Of a stretch of 7,004 bases of DNA, positions 1-6,150 are shown piece after piece (position 1 is the first letter of the stretch; the number at the start of each line of letters is the position of its first letter). This stretch comes from CAZSGN01 sp964606415 (GTDB lineage Bacteria > Bacteroidota > Bacteroidia > Bacteroidales > JBBRXJ01), in NCBI GenBank assembly GCA_964606415.1, contig CAZSGN010000148.1:1-7004 (forward strand). Reading direction: 5' to 3'. A model generated the notes under the pieces. That model was given only the letters and a program-made list of their open reading frames with translations, was not told the origin of the DNA and did no database searches. Made by a program: the position numbers and the translations under genes.

Positions 1-81
1 AAAAATGAACAAGTTTATAGGTGCCTTAAAGCCTATAGTTGAATCAAGTTTTTCAGGATAAAATTCATGAATATTTTTCAT
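1..81 (-). CDS. Possible N-terminal fragment of a leftward gene, function unknown
   Basis: On the minus strand an ATG at 81-79 opens 27 codons that stay open to the left edge of the window. The peptide begins MKNIHEFYPEKLDSTIGF and looks like the start of a soluble protein, with mixed charged and hydrophobic residues and no signal peptide. An in-frame stop lies upstream (TAA, plus positions 120-118), so this is the only ATG start in the frame. The gene would be divergent from the esterase at 429, which would explain the long noncoding gap between them. A minus-strand -7-like box lies at 293-286. I do not recognise the family. Two plus-strand frames are also open at the edge, ending at stop codons 40-42 and 59-61, so this stretch could instead be the tail of a rightward gene. 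The call is tentative. Confidence 0.38.
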   Translation of the reverse strand, partial: MKNIHEFYPEKLDSTIGFKAPINLFIF

Positions 82-110
82 AAAAATGGAATGTTTAATT
101 ATAACTAAAT

Positions 111-173
111 CAATAACTTAGCTTTGTGCTTTAATATGCAAAGTTTTAATAATTAGTGTTTTATAAGTTATTG
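111..173. repeat. 10-bp inverted repeat with nested smaller stem
   Basis: CAATAACTTA at 111-120 is the exact reverse complement of TAAGTTATTG at 164-173, with a 43-base spacer. Inside the spacer CTTTG (122-126) can pair with CAAAG (139-143), so an RNA from either strand could form a long stem with a nested hairpin. It lies 30 bases upstream of the possible leftward start at 81, a natural place for a 5' leader structure. The composition is AT-rich, so a chance match is possible, and no run of T follows that would make it an intrinsic terminator. Confidence 0.4.
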
Positions 174-285
174 CGAAACTTGAGTTGTTTATTTTATTTG
201 TCTTTTTTTAACCGAAAAAAATTTTGTAATAACTCGGTTGATAGAAAGTATTGATAATGATTTTATCGCTCGCATTCGTTAAACG

Positions 286-293
286 CAAAAATA
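286..293 (-). promoter_or_regulatory. Candidate leftward -7 box (TATTTTTG)
   Basis: Read on the minus strand, 293-286 is TATTTTTG, matching the Bacteroidetes -7 consensus TAnnTTTG, and it continues as TATTTTTGCG, a common form in this phylum. No clear -33 TTTG is seen at the expected distance; that stretch reads as G-rich on the plus strand. If used, transcription would start near 280 and run leftward through a leader of about 200 bases, containing the 111-173 inverted repeat, before reaching the possible start at 81. A chance match is possible in AT-rich DNA. Confidence 0.35.
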
Positions 294-367
294 CAAATTT
301 TTATATCCTGGGGGGATGATCATTGTGTTTATTCAGAAAAATCCTTTCTAATTGCTTCCCGGGGTGA

Positions 368-397
368 TTGAAGTAAAACAAAAATATATTAAATTGC
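368..397 (+). promoter_or_regulatory. Weak promoter candidate for the esterase gene
   Basis: A TTG at 368-370 is followed after 19 bases by TAAATTGC at 390-397. The spacing fits a Bacteroidetes -33/-7 pair, but the second box departs from TAnnTTTG (it reads as if one T were missing). A start near 404 would give a leader of about 25 bases before the ATG at 429. No better plus-strand match lies in the 60 bases before the gene. Confidence 0.3.
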
Positions 398-428
398 ATC
401 ATTTATAAATAGTTAAAAAAAATGCGCA

Positions 429-1316
429 ATGAACCGGATTTTGTTTTTGTTTTTGATGTTTTTTTTGATGATAGGTAAAGGACAAAGTGAGATACCTGAA
501 TTACATATTTTTAGAGCAGGTGAAAAGCAAGCTGACAAATGCCGTATGCCTTCTCTGGAGCTTTTTCTTCTTGCTGATGATGAACCGCGCCCGGCTGTTT
601 TGATATGCCCGGGAGGGGGGTACACGTATTTGTCTTATGAAAAGGAGGGGACTCGTTTTGCCCGGTGGTTTAATGAGCAGGGTATGAATGCTTTTGTACT
701 ACGCTACCGGCACGATAGCAGAGATTGTCCGGAACAAAAGTATTATTATCCGGCGCCTCAATTGGATGCTTCGCAAGCTTTGCGTTATATCCGTAAAAAT
801 GCTGCAAAATTGAGTGTTAATCCTGATAAAATAGGTATTATGGGGTTTTCTGCCGGGGGACATCTGGCTTCAACCATTGCGACGCTTCATGGTCAATGGG
901 ATCATTTTTTTGATGTGCCGGATAAGGACGTTTCGGACCGGCCTGATTTCAGCATCCTTATTTATCCGGTCATTTCTTTTGCAAATGAACGCCTGGTGCA
1001 CAAAGGCAGCCGTTATCATTTGCTTGGTGAAAAGGAGTATCAGAATAAAGAACTGCACCAGCAATTGTCTACGGAACGCCATGTGGATTCGACGACACCA
1101 CCGACTTTCTTATTGCATGCAGACAATGATCATGTTGTACCACCTGGTAATTCTATCGATTTTTATTCTGCAATGAAAAGCGCAGGGGTCAAGGGTGAGA
1201 TGCATATTTATGGCACCGGCGGACATGGTTTTGGCATGGCTGATAAAACACCATCCTTGTCTTCCTGGACGAATCAATTAAGGAGTTGGCTTATTTTTAT
1301 TGGGGCTATTGATTAA
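429..1316 (+). CDS. Secreted alpha/beta-hydrolase esterase (acetylxylan/feruloyl-esterase-like)
   Basis: This is a 295-residue serine hydrolase of the alpha/beta fold, most like the bacterial carbohydrate-esterase/BD-FAE and acetylxylan esterase-like group. Residues 1-20 form a hydrophobic signal peptide, with likely cleavage after about residue 20. There is no lipobox, so the protein should be released into the periplasm. Visible motifs are the oxyanion-hole loop CPGGGY (60-65), the nucleophile elbow GFSAGG with Ser141, the acid Asp234 in the HADNDHVVP loop and His266 in GTGGHGFG. Length and spacing are normal for the family and the triad looks intact. A likely job is removing acetyl or other acyl groups from plant-type polysaccharides, but no glycoside hydrolase or SusC/D gene lies nearby, so the substrate is unknown. 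The start has only an A-rich upstream stretch and no Shine-Dalgarno. The esterase assignment is strong; the substrate is a guess. Confidence 0.88.
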   Translation: MNRILFLFLMFFLMIGKGQSEIPELHIFRAGEKQADKCRMPSLELFLLADDEPRPAVLICPGGGYTYLSYEKEGTRFARWFNEQGMNAFVLRYRHDSRDCPEQKYYYPAPQLDASQALRYIRKNAAKLSVNPDKIGIMGFSAGGHLASTIATLHGQWDHFFDVPDKDVSDRPDFSILIYPVISFANERLVHKGSRYHLLGEKEYQNKELHQQLSTERHVDSTTPPTFLLHADNDHVVPPGNSIDFYSAMKSAGVKGEMHIYGTGGHGFGMADKTPSLSSWTNQLRSWLIFIGAID

Positions 1317-1323
1317 TTTAATC
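1311..1323. repeat. 13-bp palindrome across the esterase stop codon
   Basis: GATTAA at 1311-1316 and TTAATC at 1318-1323 form a perfect inverted repeat around a single central base, and the left arm includes the esterase stop codon. It is too tight to form an RNA hairpin, so it is not a terminator. It could be a protein-binding site ahead of the next gene's promoter, but a palindrome this AT-rich may be chance. Confidence 0.2.
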
Positions 1324-1335
1324 GCATCATTATAT

Positions 1336-1343
1336 TATATTTG
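1336..1343 (+). promoter_or_regulatory. Candidate -7 box (TATATTTG) for the TMTC-like gene
   Basis: TATATTTG matches the Bacteroidetes -7 consensus TAnnTTTG exactly and lies 30 bases before the ATG at 1373, giving a predicted start near 1350. The nearest upstream TTG is at 1309-1311, about 24 bases away, slightly longer than usual. The box sits in an 8-bp inverted repeat (1331-1338 with 1344-1351, loop ATTTG) that covers the box itself and could be an operator or merely AT-rich chance. Confidence 0.5.
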
Positions 1344-1372
1344 ATAATATATGTTATTTATAGCTTTTACTT

Positions 1373-3331
1373 ATGATTGATTATAAAAGAAAAACATGGG
1401 CTTATGCAATTCTTACAGCCCTGGTATTTATTCTTTATGGAAATACTATTTCTCATCAATATGCGCTTGATGATGCTATTGTAGTAACCCAAAATGTTTA
1501 TACCAAACAGGGTGTTGAGGGTATTGATGATATATTGGCTAATGATACTTTTATGGGTTTTTTTAAGAAAAAGAAAGACCTTGTTGCTGGTGGGCGTTAC
1601 AGGCCGTTGTCTTTAGTTACTTTTGCTATAGAATATGAGTTTTTTGGCCGGAATCCGCATGTTAGTCATTTTGTTAATCTGCTTTTATATGCCATTGCCG
1701 TACTTGTTCTCTATCAGTTATTTTTGTTGTTGTTTAGGGAGCATCAGGCTGAATGGTACTTTTCGATTCCTTTTATTGCTGCATTGTTTTACCTGGTTCA
1801 TCCTGTTCATACAGAAGCTGTGGCTAATATTAAAGGCAGGGACGAGATCATGGCATTGATTGGTAGTCTGCTTTCTTTATATTATGCTGTTCTGTTTGTT
1901 GATAAGAAAAAAAGTCGCTTCTTGTTGTGGTCAGGGATTGCTTTTTTCCTTGGGATAATGTCCAAAGAAAATACGGTTACTTTTTTGGGAATCATTCCTC
2001 TTACGATTTTTTTCTTTAGAAAAACTAAAGCAAAAACATATCTGGCAACCTGGTTGCCTGCCGTTCTGGCTTTTGCTGTTTTCTTTATTATCAGGCAAAG
2101 TGTATTGGGGCCTGTCTCTTCTGCCGAACCTAACGAGTTAATGAATAACCCTTTTCTTGAGGCTTCTGTTGCTGAAAAGTATGCGACCATTATGTACACG
2201 CTGGGGTATTATATTAAGTTGCTTTTCTTTCCGCATCCTTTGACTTATGATTATTATCCTTATCGTTTCCCGATAATGGATTGGGGAAACTTTTATGTTT
2301 TACTTTCCCTTTTCCTATATATTGGTCTGATCATGGCCGCGTTAATTGGGCTTAAAAAAAGATCAGTATCAGCATACGGAATACTTTTTTTCCTGATAAC
2401 CATTTCTATTTTTTCCAATATTGTTTTTCCCATTGGTACTTTTATGAACGAGCGCTTTTTATTTATGCCATCGGTTGGTTTTGCGCTTGTTTTAGGCTGG
2501 TTTTTTGTGAGCGTTGTGCCTGCATGGATGAAAAGCCGGCGAAAGGTACAAGCAGTCATTTATCCATTGATAGCATTGCTTTTGATAGCCATGAGTATTA
2601 AAAGCATTTCCAGAAATAGGGTTTGGAAAGATGATCTGACGTTGTTTACCACGGATGTGAAAACTTCTTATAATAGTGCGAAGAGTACTTGCAGTGCTGG
2701 AGGAAAGCTGCTTGAGTATGCAGAAACCTTTGATGATGAGGATCAAAAAAAGAAGATCAGGGAAAAAGCATTAAATTACCTGCGGCAGTCGGTAAGCATT
2801 CATCCGACATACCGGGATGCGTTATTGTTGCTTGGTAATGCGCATTATCAGTATAACGGGAATTATGACAGCACTATTTATTATTATAAGCAAATATTAA
2901 AACGAAATCCGAATTATAAATTGATTTATGATAATATTGAGAAGATATTTGCAGGCTATAATGATGTAGATCATAAAATTCAGATTTATGAAGAGATACG
3001 TGAAATTAATCCTGACAGGTTTGAGCCTAATTATGCCCTGGGTAATCTTTACGGTAAACATAAAAATAATATTTCCAAAGCTATTTTTTATCTTCGCAAG
3101 GCACTTAAGCAAAAACCTAATAGTGCAAAAACATTAAAAGATCTGGGGGTGGCACTTGGAATGAACGGGAAGCCAAATGAATCATTAAAGATGTTTAAGA
3201 AGGCTCTTGAGATCACTCCTGATGATCCTGATTTGTATAGAAACATTGCATTGACATACAGAATTATGGGTGAAACGGATCAAGCAGCAAAGTTTATGGC
3301 CAGAGCCCGTGAAATAAAATCTCAGAAATGA
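1373..3331 (+). CDS. TMTC-like polytopic membrane glycosyltransferase (GT-C fold) with C-terminal TPR repeats
   Basis: A 652-residue inner-membrane protein. Residues about 9-410 hold roughly 11-12 hydrophobic segments and residues about 460-650 hold some five TPR-like repeats. The membrane part carries the hallmarks of the TMTC/PMT-like GT-C superfamily: an Asp pair (D33-D34) in the first outer loop, RYRPLS (75-80), HPVHTEAVANIKGRDE (143-158), SKEN (197-200), FFPHPLTYDYYP (285-296) and NERFLFMPSVGF (359-370), followed by NRVWKDDLTLF (415-425). In eukaryotes TMTC proteins transfer mannose from dolichyl phosphate to protein Ser/Thr. Bacterial relatives are presumed to use a polyprenyl-phosphate sugar, perhaps for the O-glycosylation of exported proteins known in Bacteroidetes; that role is inferred. 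The TPRs would face the cytoplasm or periplasm depending on the segment count, which I cannot fix by eye. The TGA stop overlaps the next gene's ATG (ATGA), suggesting translational coupling. Confidence 0.8.
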   Translation: MIDYKRKTWAYAILTALVFILYGNTISHQYALDDAIVVTQNVYTKQGVEGIDDILANDTFMGFFKKKKDLVAGGRYRPLSLVTFAIEYEFFGRNPHVSHFVNLLLYAIAVLVLYQLFLLLFREHQAEWYFSIPFIAALFYLVHPVHTEAVANIKGRDEIMALIGSLLSLYYAVLFVDKKKSRFLLWSGIAFFLGIMSKENTVTFLGIIPLTIFFFRKTKAKTYLATWLPAVLAFAVFFIIRQSVLGPVSSAEPNELMNNPFLEASVAEKYATIMYTLGYYIKLLFFPHPLTYDYYPYRFPIMDWGNFYVLLSLFLYIGLIMAALIGLKKRSVSAYGILFFLITISIFSNIVFPIGTFMNERFLFMPSVGFALVLGWFFVSVVPAWMKSRRKVQAVIYPLIALLLIAMSIKSISRNRVWKDDLTLFTTDVKTSYNSAKSTCSAGGKLLEYAETFDDEDQKKKIREKALNYLRQSVSIHPTYRDALLLLGNAHYQYNGNYDSTIYYYKQILKRNPNYKLIYDNIEKIFAGYNDVDHKIQIYEEIREINPDRFEPNYALGNLYGKHKNNISKAIFYLRKALKQKPNSAKTLKDLGVALGMNGKPNESLKMFKKALEITPDDPDLYRNIALTYRIMGETDQAAKFMARAREIKSQK

Positions 3332-3594
3332 TCAATCCGGAAAAAACAAAAAAGCATCAAATAGTTGTATGTATGGGTAGTTCCTGTTTTAGAAAAGGGA
3401 ATAAATACTTATTTCGGGAAGTTGAGGCTTTTGTTAAAAGACATCAACTTGATGAACAGGTTTCTATTAATAGTATTCATTGCTTTGATAAGTGCGATGA
3501 AGGCCCTATTGTTAAGGTAAATGGTGAATATCATAAATATACAAATGCAAAGAATCTTGAAGAATTACTTCGTTCAAGGTTAATCGGTGGATAA
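3328..3594 (+). CDS. Thioredoxin-like [2Fe-2S] ferredoxin, NuoE C-terminal-domain type
   Basis: This 88-residue soluble protein resembles the thioredoxin-fold ferredoxins related to the C-terminal half of NuoE and to the [2Fe-2S] subunits of NAD-linked hydrogenases. Four cysteines have the expected pattern to bind a cluster: C15 and C20 (CMGSSC), then C52 and C56 (CFDKC). The length equals one domain, so nothing appears missing. It would act as a one-electron carrier in the cytoplasm. The start overlaps the stop of the preceding membrane-protein gene by four bases, so the two are probably co-translated, yet no redox enzyme is encoded nearby and the electron partner is unknown. A hairpin 28 bases downstream probably ends the transcript. 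The family is clear from the cysteine pattern; the physiological role is not. Confidence 0.85.
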   Translation: MINPEKTKKHQIVVCMGSSCFRKGNKYLFREVEAFVKRHQLDEQVSINSIHCFDKCDEGPIVKVNGEYHKYTNAKNLEELLRSRLIGG

Positions 3595-3621
3595 AATTGT
3601 TGAATTAGCTATAACAACATC

Positions 3622-3636
3622 AGCCCTTCGGGCTTT
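3622..3636 (+). terminator. Short hairpin, probable terminator after the ferredoxin gene
   Basis: AGCCC at 3622-3626 pairs with GGGCT at 3630-3634 around a three-base loop, 28 bases past the ferredoxin stop codon. The stem is GC-rich in an otherwise AT-rich gap. It is followed by only TT and then C, so the U-tract is poor. It may act as an intrinsic or mixed terminator separating the TMTC-like/ferredoxin unit from the purM operon. Confidence 0.5.
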
Positions 3637-3824
3637 CATGAAAATTAAAAAACTATTGTTATTTGATAAAAAAGTTTCGTGAATTTCAATTACATTCAAG
3701 AAAATATATGTTGATTTTTAGATGTTTAAGTTCCTAAAAACTTATTTTTTTCAAAATTTTCGGACAGATGTGATTTTGATTGTATTTGTCTGCCTGCTAA
3801 ATTTTTCGTTTGAAAAGGATTTGC

Positions 3825-3832
3825 TATTTTTG
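3825..3832 (+). promoter_or_regulatory. -7 box (TATTTTTG), likely promoter of the purM-prfA-pyrF operon
   Basis: TATTTTTG matches the TAnnTTTG consensus exactly and lies 22 bases before the ATG at 3855, which predicts a transcription start near 3839 and a leader of about 16 bases. A TTTG is present at 3809-3812 but is too close to serve as a normal -33 box; the expected -33 position holds only a T-run (3802-3806). The box lies inside the TTG-initiated extension of the purM frame (from 3810), which argues that this extension is not translated. Confidence 0.65.
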
Positions 3833-3854
3833 GGGTTTCATTCATCTTATTAAA

Positions 3855-5024
3855 ATGACAAAAGATAAACGATATGATTTAAGAGGTGTCTCAGCCTCGA
3901 AGGAAGATGTGCATAATGCCATCAAAGATCTTGACCAGGGATTGTTCCCTAATGCCTTTTGTAAGGTATTGCCTGATGTGCTGGGGGGAGATCCCGAGTA
4001 TTGTAATATCATGCATGCCGATGGAGCTGGAACCAAGTCAGCGCTGGCTTATATGTATTGGCGAGAGACTGGTGACGATTCCGTATGGCAGGGAATTGCC
4101 CAGGATGCCATCGTGATGAATGTGGATGACCTGGCTTGTGTGGGTGCACTTGATAATATGTTGCTGTCGTCTACCATTGGCAGGAATGCTAAAAAAATCC
4201 TCGGCAAGGTAGTCCTGGAATTTATCAGGGTAATGGATAATGTACTTGACTTGCTTCGTGAGCATGATATAAATATTGAACTTTCAGGAGGGGAAACTGC
4301 TGATGTGGGTGATTTGGTTCGTACTATTATTGTGGATGCAAATATTACCTGCCGGATGAAGCGGACAGATGTGATCGAAAACAATATCCAACCCGGGGAT
4401 GTTATTGTTGGACTGGCTTCGTTTGGGCAAGCTTCTTATGAAAATGAATACAACGGGGGTATTGGAAGTAATGGATTGACTTCTGCCCGGCATGATTTAT
4501 TTAGTAATCATTTAGCGCATAAATACCCGGAAAGTTTTGATGACCTGATACCTGAAACACTTGTCTATACTGGTTCTTACGATTTAAATGATATGGTGGA
4601 TGAAACGGGACTGACTGCCGGTAAGTTGTTGTTGTCGCCCACCAGGACATATGCCCCGGTGGTAAAGAAAGTGCTTCAAAAATATAGCAACCGGGTTAAC
4701 GGAATGATTCATTGCTCAGGCGGTGCCCAGACTAAAGTAATGAAATTTGTCCGGAACATGCATGTTATTAAAGACAATATGTTTCCGGTGCCTCCATTAT
4801 TCAGAATGATACAACAGGAATCCCAAACTCATTGGGATGAGATGTATGAGGTGTTTAATATGGGACATCGCTTTGAATTTTATGTGCCTCAGGATATTGC
4901 TGATGATATTATACAAATAGCAGATTCTTTTAATATTGAGGCTCGTGTTATTGGCAGATGTGAGGCGGATGAAAAAAATAAACTGACGATTAAAAGCGAA
5001 GAAGGCGTTTTTACTTATAATTAA
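3855..5024 (+). CDS. purM: Phosphoribosylformylglycinamidine cyclo-ligase (AIR synthase), divergent Bacteroidetes form
   Basis: PurM closes the imidazole ring of FGAM using ATP to give AIR, the fifth step of purine synthesis, in the cytoplasm. This 389-residue protein is a PurM/ThiL/SelD-superfamily member of the form usual in Bacteroidetes, longer than the roughly 345 residues of E. coli PurM. Visible landmarks are the N-terminal YDLRGVSASKEDVH, the HADGAGTKS loop (54-62) matching the DGVGTK phosphate-binding motif, MNVDDLACVGA (88-98), SGGETADVGD (144-153), SNGLTSARHDLF (205-216) and the C-terminal-domain HCSGGAQTK (286-294). The frame can be extended to a TTG at 3810, but that covers the -7 box and adds an unrelated, hydrophobic 15-residue leader; the ATG at 3855 fits family N-termini. 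It is the first gene of a tight operon, eight bases before prfA. The substrate could in principle differ from FGAM because the motifs diverge from canonical PurM, but purine synthesis is the best call. Confidence 0.83.
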   Translation: MTKDKRYDLRGVSASKEDVHNAIKDLDQGLFPNAFCKVLPDVLGGDPEYCNIMHADGAGTKSALAYMYWRETGDDSVWQGIAQDAIVMNVDDLACVGALDNMLLSSTIGRNAKKILGKVVLEFIRVMDNVLDLLREHDINIELSGGETADVGDLVRTIIVDANITCRMKRTDVIENNIQPGDVIVGLASFGQASYENEYNGGIGSNGLTSARHDLFSNHLAHKYPESFDDLIPETLVYTGSYDLNDMVDETGLTAGKLLLSPTRTYAPVVKKVLQKYSNRVNGMIHCSGGAQTKVMKFVRNMHVIKDNMFPVPPLFRMIQQESQTHWDEMYEVFNMGHRFEFYVPQDIADDIIQIADSFNIEARVIGRCEADEKNKLTIKSEEGVFTYN

Positions 5025-5032
5025 TTTTGATT

Positions 5033-6127
5033 ATGGCAAAGCACAGCATGATCCTTCAGAAACTTGAAGGGATCAAGAGAAGGTACGAAGAGGTCGAACA
5101 GCTTATTACCCAGCCTGAGATTATTGCTGATATGGATCGGTATGTTAAATTAAATAAGGAGTACAAAGATCTGGAGTCGGTTGTGGAGGCTTACAATGAA
5201 TACAAGAATATTCTTGATAATATCGAATCATCCAAAGATATTCTGGCTAATGAAAAGGAGGAGGAAATGAAGGAAATGGCTAAACATGAGCTTGATGAGC
5301 TTAATGCGAAGGTTGAACCCCTGGAGCAGAAAATCAAGTTTTTGTTATTACCTAAAGATCCGGATGATGATAAAAATGCTATTCTGGAAATAAGGGCTGG
5401 ATCTGGTGGCGATGAAGCAAGTATTTTTGCAGGCGATCTATTTCGTATGTATTCCAAGTATTGCGAAACGAAAAACTGGAAAGTTGAAACCACCAGTTTC
5501 ACAGAAGGAACTTCGGGCGGATTTAAAGAAGTTATCATGAAAGTAACTGGTGATGAGGTTTACGGCATATTAAAATATGAATCGGGAGTTCATCGTGTTC
5601 AAAGGGTCCCACAGACCGAAACCCAGGGACGCGTTCATACGTCTGCTGCATCAGTTGCGGTGCTTCCGGAGGCGGAGGATGTTGATGTGGAACTGAAGCA
5701 GGCGGATATCCGGAAAGATACTTATTGTGCTTCCGGTCCGGGGGGGCAATCGGTAAATACAACTTATTCAGCCATCAGACTGACACATATTCCTACAGGT
5801 ATTGTTGTGACTTGTCAGGATGAAAAATCCCAGATTAAAAACCTGGATAAGGCTATGAAGGAGTTAAAAACAAGAATTTATAACCTGGAGTATCAGAAAC
5901 ATCTTGATAGTATTGCTTCTCAAAGAAAGACAATGGTGTCTTCAGGTGACCGGTCTGCTAAAATAAGGACATATAATTATTCCCAGGGACGGGTAACTGA
6001 TCATAGAATTAACCTTACTTTGTATAATTTACAATCGATCATTGACGGGGATATACAACCTATTATTGATAAACTGCAAATGGAAGAAAATGCGGAAAGA
6101 CTTAAAGAGGCAGGTGTTGAGGAATAA
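5033..6127 (+). CDS. prfA: Peptide chain release factor 1 (RF1)
   Basis: RF1 recognises UAA and UAG in the ribosomal A site and triggers hydrolysis of peptidyl-tRNA. The 364-residue length is standard. The N-terminal helical domain (about 1-105) is followed by RAGSGGDEA (121-129), the codon-recognition loop HRVQRVPQTETQGR with the RF1-type PxT tripeptide as P193-Q194-T195, and the catalytic GPGGQSVNTT with GGQ at 237-239. The PxT motif separates it from RF2, which carries SPF. The GGQ glutamine is the residue normally methylated by PrmC, whose gene is not in this window. The reading frame opens at a TTG (5027), but the ATG at 5033 gives the normal MAKHS-type start and leaves eight bases after purM. 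It ends in tandem stops TAATAA. Its position between purM and pyrF suggests shared transcription. Confidence 0.97.
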   Translation: MAKHSMILQKLEGIKRRYEEVEQLITQPEIIADMDRYVKLNKEYKDLESVVEAYNEYKNILDNIESSKDILANEKEEEMKEMAKHELDELNAKVEPLEQKIKFLLLPKDPDDDKNAILEIRAGSGGDEASIFAGDLFRMYSKYCETKNWKVETTSFTEGTSGGFKEVIMKVTGDEVYGILKYESGVHRVQRVPQTETQGRVHTSAASVAVLPEAEDVDVELKQADIRKDTYCASGPGGQSVNTTYSAIRLTHIPTGIVVTCQDEKSQIKNLDKAMKELKTRIYNLEYQKHLDSIASQRKTMVSSGDRSAKIRTYNYSQGRVTDHRINLTLYNLQSIIDGDIQPIIDKLQMEENAERLKEAGVEE

Positions 6128-6150
6128 TAAATGATTATGAGCCAATTGAA

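Larger units (their letters stand above)
82..428. other. Noncoding gap, probably a divergent intergenic region
   Basis: These 347 bases hold no convincing gene on either strand and are strongly AT-rich, with isolated GC-rich patches around 308-315 and 357-364. What can be seen is a 10-bp inverted repeat (111-120 with 164-173), a shorter dyad AACCGA/TCGGTT (210-215 with 234-239), a leftward -7-like box at 286-293 and a weak rightward promoter candidate just before the esterase gene. A 28-codon minus-strand frame starting at 275 has no recognisable family and is probably chance. Confidence 0.6.

Noticed and set aside
16..37. TATAGG/CCTATA hairpin (16-21 with 32-37) as a terminator
   Set aside because: The stem is short with a 10-base loop and has no adjacent T-run; it also lies within the possible leftward coding sequence.
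119..126. Exact TAnnTTTG match (TAGCTTTG) on the plus strand
   Set aside because: It would give a leader of about 300 bases before the esterase gene, its -33 box is imperfect (TTTA at 94-97), and one such match is expected now and then in AT-rich DNA.
210..239. AACCGA/TCGGTT inverted repeat
   Set aside because: Six bases with an 18-base AT-rich spacer is within chance for this composition.
195..275. 28-codon minus-strand frame starting at 275
   Set aside because: It is short and lysine/serine-rich with no recognisable motif; it is more likely part of a noncoding leader.
4049..4384. 111-codon minus-strand open frame inside purM
   Set aside because: It is antisense to a well-conserved coding region, with low-complexity Ser/Thr-rich sequence typical of a shadow frame.
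5191..5538. 115-codon minus-strand open frame inside prfA
   Set aside because: A serine-rich shadow of the charged RF1 N-terminal helices, with no independent coding signs.
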